From Actinomadura montaniterrae (lineage in GTDB: Bacteria > Actinomycetota > Actinomycetes > Streptosporangiales > Streptosporangiaceae), in NCBI RefSeq assembly GCF_008923365.1, contig NZ_WBMR01000017.1, positions 1 to 64,000 on the forward strand: DNA of 64,000 bases, read 5' to 3'. Below, piece by piece: positions 55,292 through 63,835 of this stretch; the first letter of the stretch is position 1, and each line of letters begins with the position of its first letter. Both the position numbers and the translations under genes were made by a program. Under the pieces are notes generated by a model. The model saw only the letters and a list, made by a program, of their open reading frames with translations, was not told the DNA's origin and did not search any database.

Positions 55292-56400
55292 ATGAATGAA
55301 ATGACCGAGCTCGAGCAGTTCCGCTCGGATGTGCCGGGACTCGGCATGGCCGACGTGCACGCCGAGGAGCGCCGGCTGCTGAGCGTGTTGCAGGACTCGG
55401 CCCCGCGTCCCGAAGATCCCACAGCACGCGGTCCGAGGCGCGCCCCGGAGGCACCAGCTCCGAATCGGCCTGAGCGAGGCCGGTCTGGCGGCCGCCGCAT
55501 TGGCGGCCGCGGCCGGTCGTGGTCACACAAGCGGGGACCCAGAGCCCTCCCCGATCGTCCATACGATGCCGGTGGCGTTGGTGCAGGTTCTCGAGCGAGC
55601 CGCAGACAACGCGGCCATGACCCCGGAACTACGCCCCAAGCCCAGGCAGTTCCTGGTGATCGAGTCGCGGAGCATGAACCCGTCGAACGCAGCACGGGCG
55701 GTCACAAGGAGCGGTATCCGGAGCGGACGAAGAGCAAAGATCTGGCTGCCCGTCGAAGGCGACGCCACGCCCGGCGTCGCCCAAGTAGAGGTCCTGGCGC
55801 CGAAGCCGTACCCGGGTTGGCCGATCCCGCCCGAGGCTCGCCAGAATGTCGGGCGGAGCGCGCCGGAGAGGATCGGAGGCGGCGACAATCGCGCGAGTAC
55901 CCCCGAAGCGATTACTCCCATTTGAGCCGCCTGCCGACTGACCCGGCGAAAATGTACCAGCACTGTACACAGGTCCGGGGATGGACCCACACGCCGACGT
56001 GGTGGCCTGGCAGAACGCAGGAAACATGCTCAGCGGTGCCTACATGCCCGCCGCGCAGCGGGCGGCGTTGTCCCGGGCCGCGGGTGCGACCCATGGCGTG
56101 ACCACCGTCGGCCGCGCTGTGGACGCGGCGGGCCGGACCGGTGTCGCCATGGTGCTGACCACTCCCGACAGCAGAATCCGCGACGAGTATATTTTCGATC
56201 AGGACACCTACCAGTACCTGGGCCAGCGTGTCGTCGTCACGAACGCCGATCAGGGGAGCACCGGTCGGCACCGTGCCGACCAACTCCGCGCAGCCAAAGG
56301 TCTCCGTCGCCGACCGCGCCCCGGCGGTGGGCTGACCCGTGATGGGCTGATCAGCGCCGAGCCGGGGTCGGGGACTTCCTCCGGCCACGGCTCAGCCGTC
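55292..56400 (+). pseudogene. CU044_5270-like partner of the sigma factor, frameshifted
   Basis: Frames encode MTELEQFRSDVPG, ADVHAEERRLL, then QVLERAADNAAMTPELRPKPRQ, then PGWPIPPEA, then DYSHLSRLPTDPAKMYQ, then AALSRAAGATHGVTTVGRAVDAAGRTGVA and IFDQDTYQYLGQRVVV. This is the layout of CU044_5270-family proteins, secreted/membrane partners always next to such sigma factors. Frames change near 55450, 55920 and 55980, and the N-terminal membrane helix is unclear, so it is not functional. Confidence 0.75.
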
Positions 56401-56815
56401 CGCAGAAACAGAAACGGTGGGATCGTTTACATGGGTGACCTTCCGAATGGACGCGAAGCGTCCCGAGACGACGAGCCGAGCCGGGCGACCGCGCGAACTC
56501 GGTCTCAGAATTGGCGATGAGCGCGCCGCCCCGTCCGGCCGCCGCCATCGGCTCCGCCGGCACCCCGGGGCGCAAACCGATCACGTAGTCGGCGTCCAAT
56601 GTGCTGGCCGCGGCCACGCATCCAGCGGGCAGAGCCCGTACGGCCCTTCGAAAACACGACTTCCCTGGGGATGAGCGAAGCGAAGGCGTGGACCACCATC
56701 TGGTCCTTCGTCACCTCCACGGCATCAATGGCCCTGCGGGCCACGGCGGTGCTGGTGAAATCGGGAACCTCTTGGATGCCGGCGCTTGTCGTAGACCGTC
56801 ACTCGGGTACCTGCC
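56370..56815 (-). pseudogene. Relic of a second VirB11-like gene
   Basis: The minus strand encodes [12 protein letters not shown], then in another frame DFTSTAVARRAIDAVEVTKDQ directly joined to VVHAFASLIP, then STLDADYVIGLRPGVPAEPMAAAG and GGALIANSETEF. The intact gene at 34001 has all of these, but with 80 extra residues between the AIEAVE helix and AFAALVP. So there are frameshifts and an internal deletion; the 5' end is cut by the IS-like fragment. Confidence 0.85.
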
Positions 56816-57010
56816 GAGCGCCCGACCATTCGCACCCGCTGCTTCACCCCGCTGCCGCACCGCTGGGTCGTCGAACGCACCATGGCCTGGCTCATGCCGC
56901 ACCGCCGCCTGGCCCGCGACTACGAAACCCTCCCGGCCAGCTCCACCGTGATCCACATCACCATAATAACCAGGGACCAAACAGAAACCGCAGAATCAAA
57001 CGTCCGCTAA
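56816..57010 (+). pseudogene. IS5-type transposase C-terminal fragment
   Basis: Encodes [36 protein letters not shown] and ends at TAA 57008-57010. This is the last part of an IS5-family transposase of a different subgroup from the neighbouring IS. It is truncated on the 5' side at the VirB11-like relic. Confidence 0.8.
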
Positions 57011-57894
57011 GAGGTCATATCAAAATGTGTATGTGGCGCGATATGGAATGATGGTCGGGTGTGGTGTGGGTGGGTGCGTAAGGGCGAGCAGCCCCCGTGG
57101 ATCGTGCCTGACAGCCTGTGGGAGCGGATCGAGCCGCTGCTGCCGAAGGTGGAGCGCGTAAGCGCCACGCTGGGCGTAAGGGACTGGACGACCGCAAGGT
57201 GCTGTGCGGGATCCTGTTCGTGCTGCACACCGGGATCCGGTGGGAGTTCGTGCCCCAGGAGCTGGGGTTCGGGCATGACGTGCTTGCAGCGGCTGGCCGA
57301 GTGGCACCGGGCCCGGTGTATGGGAGCCGCTGCACCGGCTGCCCCGGGAAGAACTGCAGGCCGCTGGGCAGCTGGACTGGTTCCGGGCGATGATCGACAG
57401 CTCCCACGTCCGGGCTTTGAAGGGCGGCCCAACACCGGGCCGAGCCCGGTAGACCGCGGCTGGGCTCCAAGCACCACCTGCTGACCGACGGCCGTGGCAC
57501 CCCGCTCACTGTGTCGCTGACCGGCGGGAACCGCAACAACGTCACCCAGTTGATGCCGCTGCTGGAGGCAGTGCACCCGTCCGGGGCCGGATCGGCCGCC
57601 CCCGGCGAAGACCCGGACGGCTGCTGGCCGACCGCGGCTACGACCACGACAAATACCGGCGCCTGGTCTGGGCCAGGGCATCAAACCGGTCATCGCCCGC
57701 CGCGGCACCCCACGAGGGTCCGGCCTGGGCGTCCACCGCTGCGCCGTCGAACGCACCCTCGGCCTGCTGCACTGGTTCCGCCGCTCACGCATCCCGCTGG
57801 GAGATCCGCGACGACATCCACGAGAGCCTTCATGACCACCGCCGCAGCCATCATCTGCTGGCGACGCCTCGTCCGCTGATTCTGTTACGACCTC
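57011..57894 (+). mobile_element. IS5-family insertion sequence with inverted repeats and TAA target duplication
   Basis: Terminal inverted repeats of 16 bp (57011-57026 and 57879-57894; 13 of 16 match, core GAGGTC) bound an 884-bp element. TAA occurs directly outside both ends (57008-57010, 57895-57897). The inside encodes a DDE transposase of the IS5 type in pieces: PPWIVPDSLWERIEPLLPK, GRKGLDDRKVLCGILFVLHTG, AMIDSSHVRALKGG, GSKHHLLTDGRGTPLTVSLTGGN, DVTQLMPLLEA-like, [14 protein letters not shown] and WRRLVR. Frameshifts divide it, so it is dead. Confidence 0.88.
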
Positions 57895-58091
57895 TAAGGC
57901 CGGCCGAGCTGCCCTCTCGATGAGACCGGGCCTTCGACAACGCCGGTTTCCGGAGCATGCGGACGAACGGGTGCCGGGCCGGGAATTTGCAGCAGGGCGG
58001 TCAAGCGCGCGTGGTCAAGACGCTGCGTTCCAGGACGGTTCCCTGTGGGCCCCGATAAGGATTTCGGGTCATACCGGCTAAGGAGAGCCTC

Positions 58092-58295
58092 GTGTACACC
58101 GCCAGCGCCACCGCCGTCACGGTCGTCAGAAACGAGACGAAGACCTACAAGCGCTCGTGCAGGCACGCGCATCTCACGGAGGCGAGGGCGGAACGCTGCG
58201 CACGGCATCTGGAGGACGAGCTCCGGGAGTTGGCCGGCGACCACGCCGACCGACTGACGATCACCCGCACGGTCAGCCGGACGGGCGCCCAGTGA
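58092..58295 (+). CDS. Small hypothetical protein
   Basis: GTG 58092 is preceded by AAGGAG at 8 bases. The 67-residue product is basic and helical (RSCRHAHLTEARAERCARHLED, ELRELAGDHADRLTITRTV). No family recognised. Confidence 0.5.
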   Translation: MYTASATAVTVVRNETKTYKRSCRHAHLTEARAERCARHLEDELRELAGDHADRLTITRTVSRTGAQ

Positions 58296-58593
58296 TCACG
58301 GGTGACGGAGCCGGCCCCCGGTCGAAAACGCTTGCAGAATGCGGGGCCCCATCCGTGCCGGAGCGGCGGGCGAACTGGTCGGATCAGTGAGGGCTCGGGA
58401 GGCGTCCACTGGGCGGCGTCATCGGATCTGGGTGCCATTGGCCTTGCCCTCCCCGCCGTCACGGCGACCGGAACGGTGGCGGGGCTCGGGCGCCGCAGCA
58501 TGGCCGGTGTCGCTTCCGGTACTGAGCCATCCGCTCCATCCGGCGGTGCGCGCCGCACGCGGGCTGCGCTGAGACCTCCTACCGTGTCGCCGA

Positions 58594-58619
58594 GCATGTC
58601 GTGACCGGTCACGACATGC
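58594..58619. repeat. 26-bp perfect palindrome
   Basis: Arms 58594-58606 and 58607-58619 are exact reverse complements (arm GCATGTCGTGACC) without a spacer. Such a sequence is a typical dimer-binding operator or a cruciform site. Confidence 0.85.
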
Positions 58620-58668
58620 GGCACGGAGTACCAACGGCGTGCCGGCAGGGACGAGGTGGGCAGATATC

Positions 58669-58706
58669 GGGTGGTTGCCCCTCCGACGGAAAAGGGGCAA
58701 CCACCC
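58669..58706. terminator. 14-bp stem with 10-base loop
   Basis: Left arm 58669-58682 and right arm 58693-58706 are perfect complements (arm GGGTGGTTGCCCCT); one more C:G pair extends it. It is a strong hairpin that could end transcription from both sides. Confidence 0.75.
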
Positions 58707-58735
58707 GGGATACGCCGAACGGCGTTTCCACATAT

Positions 58736-58753
58736 GAGGGGAGGCCTCCCCTC
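58736..58753. repeat. 18-bp perfect palindrome
   Basis: GAGGGGAGG and its complement meet without spacer (58736-58744, 58745-58753). Confidence 0.85.
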
Positions 58754-58833
58754 GCACAGATGGACCGTCCGGTCGACGGGTGGCGCCGCAACCCGTTGTG
58801 AGCGGCGACACGTTCAAGCAGCGACGCCGCCCT

Positions 58834-59760
58834 TTACCGTCTTTCGGGCTGCCAGGTCATCGTGGGGATGCCGGGCCTGGAAGGCCGGGGCCGGCTTTGC
58901 ACAGGGCCGCCGAAGGAGTACTCGACCCTGTGCATGTGCCATTCGCCGTCCCCGGTCTCCACGGTCTCCGAATAGACGGGAAGCCGGGTCTGCGGATCGA
59001 TGTAACGGACGATGTCCAAGGCGGACACACCCGCGGCCAGCAAGCCGTACGGGTGGGTAGTCGCATCGAGTTCGGTGTACTTGAAGGCGTCCAGGTACAT
59101 TCCCGCGCCGATGGGGTCCCCGCCGCCGTACACGTGCGGCGTCACCGCGATCTCAAGGCGAACGTACTGCTTGCCGGCCCGTTCGACGATGCTCTTCCCG
59201 CGGGCGCTGATCAATCCCTGGTAGCCGGAGAGCTGCTGGACGAAAATGTCGGCCTGCTGCTGCGTCAGGCCGCCGACGCCCAGCCCGTCATTGAGCCAGG
59301 CCTGGTCCGCGAGAGACGGGCACTGGTCGCCTTTCAGACTCCAGCGGCCCACGCCCGAGAAGAACCAGTACTGGGACCTGCTCGGGCACCATGACGCCCA
59401 CGCGACGGTCGGCCGCCCATCGGCCACGATCACCTCGGACTTCTCCATGCGCACGTTCTTGGTCCGGTAGTCGATGCCGGAGGCCACGGCCTCGCGCCTT
59501 CCACCGGGATAGGCCTCCTTGGTCGAGTAGTACTCCTGGACCAGATTGACGGAAGGCTGCAGTGCTTGCCGCCGCAGTGAATCCAGATAGAGCTCGCGCG
59601 CGTCCCCGCCCGCCGCGGCGGCCGCTCCGTTATTGGCGGCAGCCGCGGTATCGGACGCCTGTGGCCTTTCTCCGCGATCGCCTGCCCTCCCGTTGATCAC
59701 TCCGCAGCCGCAGGCTCCCGCCAGCAGCGTCAGTACCAGACCGTGTCGAAGAAGACGCAC
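58834..59760 (-). CDS. Lipoprotein of unknown function
   Basis: GTG 59760 has AAAGGAG upstream and gives a classic lipoprotein signal (VRLLRHGLVLTLLAGACGC). The mature part has an NTF2/secretion-type beta-rich fold (SLADQAWLNDGLG, QQQADIFVQQLSGYQG, VERAGKQYVRLEIAVTP, LAAGVSALDIVRYIDPQTRLPVYSETVETG). It resembles actinomycete lipoproteins that read like LolA/LppX-type ones, but the assignment is not certain. Confidence 0.8.
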   Translation of the reverse strand: MRLLRHGLVLTLLAGACGCGVINGRAGDRGERPQASDTAAAANNGAAAAAGGDARELYLDSLRRQALQPSVNLVQEYYSTKEAYPGGRREAVASGIDYRTKNVRMEKSEVIVADGRPTVAWASWCPSRSQYWFFSGVGRWSLKGDQCPSLADQAWLNDGLGVGGLTQQQADIFVQQLSGYQGLISARGKSIVERAGKQYVRLEIAVTPHVYGGGDPIGAGMYLDAFKYTELDATTHPYGLLAAGVSALDIVRYIDPQTRLPVYSETVETGDGEWHMHRVEYSFGGPVQSRPRPSRPGIPTMTWQPERR

Positions 59761-59840
59761 CGCACACTCCTTTCCCCTCATCCCCGCGGAGACGTCCACA
59801 CCACGCGAATATCTTCAGCAAGAGCCATAGCGGAGGGCGC

Positions 59841-60410
59841 TCACGTTTCCGTAGCCGCCCGGCTCGTGGCCGGACGTCTCCCCCGGGCCGCCCTGCGCTC
59901 AATCTTCTCCATCAACTCGGCCGCCTGGGCCTTGATGAACGCGACCTCTTCCTCCCCCCAATCGCGGGGCTTGGTGTCGATGACGGCGACGGTCCCCAGG
60001 ACCACCGTCCCATCCATTAGCGGAGCCCCCAGATAGGAGCGGGCCCCGATCGCGTCCACCACCGGGTTGCCGGCGAAGATGTGGTAATCCATCACCTCAT
60101 CGAGTGCCAGCACGCGCTTGCGCGCCTGCACGTAGATGCAGAAGCCGCTGTCACAGGACATGACCCGCGAGGAATCGTCCTCCGGGTCGTCCGGCGCAGG
60201 ATGGAACCCGGCGAAGTACTGCCGCTCCGGCCCGATGATGTTGACTCCCGCGATCGGTGCGTCAAGATTCCGTGCCAGAGCCGTGGCGAACGCGTCGAAT
60301 TCCGGGGACGGCTGCTCGCGCAGGAGACCGAGTTCCCGTAACCGGGCGGTACGACGATCCACGTCCGTGTCGACGGGGGTGACGAATCGGAGAGCGGAGG
60401 AAGGGTTCAT
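59841..60410 (-). CDS. GAF-domain protein of conservon
   Basis: ATG 60410 (MNPSSALRF) has AAGGAG upstream. A GAF domain spans about residues 40-165 (FDAFATALARNLDAPIAGVNIIGPERQYF, SRVMSCDSGFCIYVQARK, GARSYLGAPLMDGTVVLGTVAVID). It follows the DUF742 gene where the GTPase of a standard conservon would be; some actinomycete conservons have such a GAF protein. It may be the output or sensor subunit. Confidence 0.9.
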   Translation of the reverse strand: MNPSSALRFVTPVDTDVDRRTARLRELGLLREQPSPEFDAFATALARNLDAPIAGVNIIGPERQYFAGFHPAPDDPEDDSSRVMSCDSGFCIYVQARKRVLALDEVMDYHIFAGNPVVDAIGARSYLGAPLMDGTVVLGTVAVIDTKPRDWGEEEVAFIKAQAAELMEKIERRAARGRRPATSRAATET

Positions 60411-60420
60411 CGGTGACTCC

Positions 60421-60792
60421 TTAAATTTGCTGTAGACCATCGAGCAGCTTTTCCAATAGATCCCGCCCGTAGATGCCGGCCGGAGAAGGCGGAGCCTGCG
60501 CGGTGACGGCTCCGCAGTCCACGAGATCCGCCACGAGGACCTTCACCACAGCAACCGGAAGACGCATGCGCGCAGCTACCTCGGCCACCGAGATCGGCAT
60601 GCGGCAAAGCCGGAGCGCCTGGACGTGCTCCGGTTCCAGACCCGACACGGCACGGCCGGTGGCGAGCATCAGCGAAAGCAGGTCCAGCTCGACCTTCGGA
60701 CGGGTCCGGCCCCCGTTCATCGTGTACAGGCGGACCAGCGGGCCGGCGGCATCGTCGAGCCAGACCTCGTCTTCGCCGACGCCCACCGTCAC
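60421..60792 (-). CDS. cvnC: DUF742 protein of second conservon
   Basis: GTG 60792 overlaps the roadblock stop (GTGA), so the preceding open frame to 60948 is not used. Family marks: DDAAGPLVRLYTMNGGRTRPK, LRLCRMPISVAEVAARMRLPVAVVKVLVADL. 123 residues. Confidence 0.93.
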   Translation of the reverse strand: MTVGVGEDEVWLDDAAGPLVRLYTMNGGRTRPKVELDLLSLMLATGRAVSGLEPEHVQALRLCRMPISVAEVAARMRLPVAVVKVLVADLVDCGAVTAQAPPSPAGIYGRDLLEKLLDGLQQI

Positions 60793-61220
60793 CGCATCCG
60801 CTCGCCGGCGGTGGCGGCCGCCGAACGTGTGGCCGTGTCCAGGAAGGGGCGGACGGAGCCGATCAGGCGGGACATCTCGAATCCGACGACGGCCGGATCG
60901 GCGCTCCCGTCCGCCAGGACCGCCAGCACCGAATTGTACCCGGCCCACGAAATGAAGAGCTGACTGGAGTGGAGCTCCGCCGCGATCTGGCGGACTTCGG
61001 AACCGCCATCGAATTCAGCACTGGCGGACCGCGTCATGGAGAAAAGCCCGGAGGCGAGCGCCGCCAGGTATTCCGCGTTCGTGCGCTCAAGGCCGTGCAT
61101 GGCCTTCGTCAATCCGTCCGAGGACAGCAGGACGCACCCGCGGATCGCGGGGACTTCGTCCGCCAGCCCCTTGAGGAGCCAGGCCAAATCCGAAGAGTGA
61201 TTCTGCGCGAAACCGGACAT
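60789..61220 (-). CDS. cvnB: Roadblock/LC7 protein of second conservon
   Basis: 143 residues with the roadblock fold (LADEVPAIRGCVLLSSDGLTK, LERTNAEYLAALASGLF, RQIAAELHSSQLFISWAGYN). ATG 61220 has AAGGAG upstream. It lies 27 bp behind the sensor gene. Confidence 0.93.
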   Translation of the reverse strand: MSGFAQNHSSDLAWLLKGLADEVPAIRGCVLLSSDGLTKAMHGLERTNAEYLAALASGLFSMTRSASAEFDGGSEVRQIAAELHSSQLFISWAGYNSVLAVLADGSADPAVVGFEMSRLIGSVRPFLDTATRSAAATAGERMR

Positions 61221-61247
61221 TGAATACTCCTTACGACTCGCCCTGCA

Positions 61248-62807
61248 TTACGCGCCGGCACTTTTCGGGTCGTTCCCCGGAGTGGCCCCGTCGCCATCGC
61301 GCAAGCCCTTGCGGAAAGCGGCCATCAGCGCATGGTTCGGCTGGATATCGGCGACGCCGATCGGTGCCGCGGCCGCGGCGGGCGGCTCGGGCACCGGCCT
61401 GCCCTGCGCTCGCCGCCTCGGCAGCCCCGGACGCCCGTCGACGTTCATCGGGGGCGTGGCCGAAGGGTGGCCGTCCGGCGGGAAGGCGGTGGTCGCTTGC
61501 TGCTCCCTCCGCTGCCCAGACGGCCCGCTCGGGTACGCGCCGACCGGAGGCGCCGGGTGTGCGCCGATCCCCGGCGTTTCCGCACCGATCAACTCGTTCG
61601 GGATCACGACCACGGCCTGCGTGCCACCGTAGATGTTCGTCCGCAACTCGACTCTGATCTTGTGCCGACAGGAGAGGGCGGACACCACGAGCAGCCCGAT
61701 CCGGCTCTCCTTCACGAGCCGGCCGGTGTCAATTCTCTGCCCGCCCGTGAGGAGGTCGTTCAGCCGACGCCGGGTGTCGGCGGGTATGCCGAGCCCGCGG
61801 TCCTCGATCTCGACGGCGATGCCGGCGGTCACCGTCTCGGCGCGAACGAGCACCTCCGTCCCCGGCGGGGCGAATTTCGTGGCGTTCTCGACGAGCTCCG
61901 CGAGCAGGTGGACGACGTCGGCAACCGCGCTCCCGTCGAGCGATCCATCGACGGGGAGGACCACCTTGACCCGGTCGTAGTGCTCTACCTCGGCGATGGC
62001 CGACCGAACCACCTCGTACACCGACACCGGCCTGCTCCATTGACGGCGCGGGGCGGCGCCGCCGATGACAGCGAGGCTCTCTGCCTGACGGCGCACGCGT
62101 GCGGTGAGATGATCGACCTTGAAGAGCCCCTTCAGCAGCTCCGGATCCTCGACCCGCCCCTCCATCTCGTCCAGACGCTGAAGCGCCCGGTGCAGCAGGG
62201 TCTGCATCCGCAAAGAGAGTTTGACGAACATGTCGACTCCGCTCTCCGGAGCCTCCCGCGCCGACGAAGCCGCCGACTCGACGAGCGCGTTCCACGCTTC
62301 CTTCTGGGACTCCCTCAACTCCCACGCAAGATGCGTGACGGGATCCGCTGCCGGGGCAGGCGGGGAGGCGCCAGGACGATGAGGCGGAATCTCCCCGATC
62401 GCGATCTGCCTCTTCAATTCCCGCACTTCCTCCCGGCCGCTGAATACCAGGGACGTCAACTCGTTCAGGCGCAGGTGGGCCGACTCGGTTTCCGGCAGCG
62501 GGGCAGAGGCCGTCAAGCGCCCGCGCCAGGCGGGCGTCGCCGCAGAGACGACCGTGCCGTACAGGATGAGAACTGCCGCTGCCCCAACGAGGCCGAGTGC
62601 GAAGCGGGCCCTGTGCGAGGACGCCCCGGCCTCGATGAGGATCATTACTGCGGCCAGGCCCAGAGCCGCCATTAGGACTGACGGAAGGACGGTAAGGCCG
62701 AGCTGGACGACGCGAGCGTCGCCCAGGCGCCGCCGCCGAAGGGGGATGCCGGGAGACCGCACGCCTTGACGTTCGGCGGCGGTGTCGTGCGGTGAAAACT
62801 CAGGCAT
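61248..62807 (-). CDS. cvnA: Sensor histidine-kinase-like ATPase of second conservon
   Basis: Two membrane helices (about 33-90) without the large NIT domain, a helical region (LRMQTLLHRALQRLDEMEG) and a GHKL ATPase (N box LAELVENATKFAPPG; DRGLGIPADTR; SRIGLLVVSAL), then a long Pro/Gly/Ala-rich tail ending in an acidic/basic segment. It is shorter than the first CvnA in the window (519 residues). ATG 62807 has AAGGA upstream. Confidence 0.92.
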   Translation of the reverse strand: MPEFSPHDTAAERQGVRSPGIPLRRRRLGDARVVQLGLTVLPSVLMAALGLAAVMILIEAGASSHRARFALGLVGAAAVLILYGTVVSAATPAWRGRLTASAPLPETESAHLRLNELTSLVFSGREEVRELKRQIAIGEIPPHRPGASPPAPAADPVTHLAWELRESQKEAWNALVESAASSAREAPESGVDMFVKLSLRMQTLLHRALQRLDEMEGRVEDPELLKGLFKVDHLTARVRRQAESLAVIGGAAPRRQWSRPVSVYEVVRSAIAEVEHYDRVKVVLPVDGSLDGSAVADVVHLLAELVENATKFAPPGTEVLVRAETVTAGIAVEIEDRGLGIPADTRRRLNDLLTGGQRIDTGRLVKESRIGLLVVSALSCRHKIRVELRTNIYGGTQAVVVIPNELIGAETPGIGAHPAPPVGAYPSGPSGQRREQQATTAFPPDGHPSATPPMNVDGRPGLPRRRAQGRPVPEPPAAAAAPIGVADIQPNHALMAAFRKGLRDGDGATPGNDPKSAGA

Positions 62808-63016
62808 CGGTGTCCTTCGCTCCGGCGGACGAGAGATAGAGATGACCGTCCTGAGTCGGATCGAAGGCGCACGAACACGTTCCGCGTGGACCAGCTGGAT
62901 ACGCCCACGCCGGCTGCTGTGAACCCTTGAGAATGACCTCGGGCGACTGCCTCCTAAACGATCACTGTTTGCTCAGTGTCGGCTCCGCCAGGGCTTCCCG
63001 ACGCGGGACAACCGGT

Positions 63017-63364
63017 TCAGGCTCGCGTGGAGGCTTCGAGAATGCCGCCCAGAGCCGTGCGCGCCTGGGTGAGGTCGGCTATGCGAGAGTCCATTTCGGT
63101 CAGCTGGGTTCTGAGGTGGTCGACAACGCACGCCTGGACCTCGGTGCCGTCGCCGACGAAGCAGGGCGTGAGTTCGCGGATGACCCGGGTGGGGAGCCCG
63201 GCGGCGAGCAAGGTGCGGATGCGGGTGACCGTGGCGGGCGCCTCGGGCCCGTAATGGCGGTGGCCGCCCTGGCTGCGTTGAGAAGTGAGCAGCCCCTGGG
63301 CTTCGTAGTAGCGCAGGAGCCGGACGGTCACGCCCGTCTCGCGGCAAAGCTCCCCGATCTTCAT
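63017..63364 (-). CDS. MerR-family transcriptional regulator
   Basis: ATG 63364 (MKIGELCRETGVTVRLLRYYE) begins the MerR winged helix. It continues with GGHRHYGPEAPATVTRIRTLLAAGLP and a C-terminal coiled coil (LRTQLTEMDSRIADLTQART); no metal-binding Cys set is seen, so the ligand is probably organic. It is divergent from the monooxygenase gene and the promoter between them has the long spacer expected for MerR activators. Confidence 0.93.
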   Translation of the reverse strand: MKIGELCRETGVTVRLLRYYEAQGLLTSQRSQGGHRHYGPEAPATVTRIRTLLAAGLPTRVIRELTPCFVGDGTEVQACVVDHLRTQLTEMDSRIADLTQARTALGGILEASTRA

Positions 63365-63389
63365 GTGACTCACCCCATAGGCACGCGGC

Positions 63390-63420
63390 TTGAATCTCAC
63401 ATTGATGTCACATCTAACGT
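63390..63420 (+). promoter_or_regulatory. MerR-type promoter with 19-bp spacer
   Basis: A -35-like TTGAAT (63390-63395) and a -10-like TAACGT (63415-63420) are 19 bp apart, with the dyad GATGTCACATC (63404-63414) in the spacer. The next ATG (63428) follows about 8 bases after the -10 box, which implies a leaderless message. Confidence 0.7.
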
Positions 63421-63427
63421 TGATCAC

Positions 63428-63763
63428 ATGACGACGATTCCGACCGCCCCCGTACCCGCACCCGTTTCGCTCTACGGATTCCTGACCCCCAAGCCGGGGC
63501 ACTCCGATGACCTCAGGAAGCTCCTGATGGACCTCGTCGAGCCGTCCCGGGAACACACGGGCAGCCTTCAGTACCACCTCCACGAGCAGGCGGATGGACG
63601 GTTCTTTCTCTACGAGGTATGGCGTTCGCAGGAAGACCTCGACCGGCATAACGCGACCACCCTCCTACGCGACTTCATGGCCAAAGTGCCCGAGCACATG
63701 GAAGGGGCACCCGAGGCCTACTTCGGCGTGATGAGAAGCCCCTACCCGGACAACGCCACCTGA
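63428..63763 (+). CDS. Antibiotic biosynthesis monooxygenase-like (ABM) protein
   Basis: 111 residues of the ferredoxin-like ABM fold (SLYGFLTPKPGHSDDLRKLLMD, TGSLQYHLHEQADGRFFLYEVWRSQED, HNATTLLRDFMAKVPEHM). Divergent from the MerR gene, its probable regulator. ATG 63428 has no ribosome site, in agreement with a leaderless start. Function: small oxygenase or quinol-type enzyme of unknown substrate. Confidence 0.9.
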   Translation: MTTIPTAPVPAPVSLYGFLTPKPGHSDDLRKLLMDLVEPSREHTGSLQYHLHEQADGRFFLYEVWRSQEDLDRHNATTLLRDFMAKVPEHMEGAPEAYFGVMRSPYPDNAT

Positions 63764-63803
63764 CCAGCCCGAACCCGCGCCCCACATGCCCCAAGAGTTC
63801 GGC

Positions 63804-63835
63804 CGCCCGGCGCCACCACACGATGGCGCCGGGCG
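63804..63835 (+). terminator. Hairpin after the monooxygenase gene
   Basis: A 12-bp perfect GC-rich stem (63804-63815, 63824-63835) with an 8-base loop starts 41 bases after the stop codon. Confidence 0.75.

Larger units (their letters stand above)
58296..58833. other. Intergenic region with cluster of palindromes
   Basis: About 540 bp. No gene seen. The part at 58594-58770 contains five dyads in 180 bp: a 26-bp perfect palindrome, a 14-bp stem with 10-base loop, a 5-bp hairpin, an 18-bp perfect palindrome and another 5-bp hairpin. It lies at the 3' end of the lipoprotein gene on the minus strand and downstream of the small gene, so it includes terminators of both, but the set is denser than needed. 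Confidence 0.7.

Noticed and set aside
58594..58770. Palindromes considered as a CRISPR array
   Set aside because: The dyads differ from one another and there is no repeated unit with spacers.
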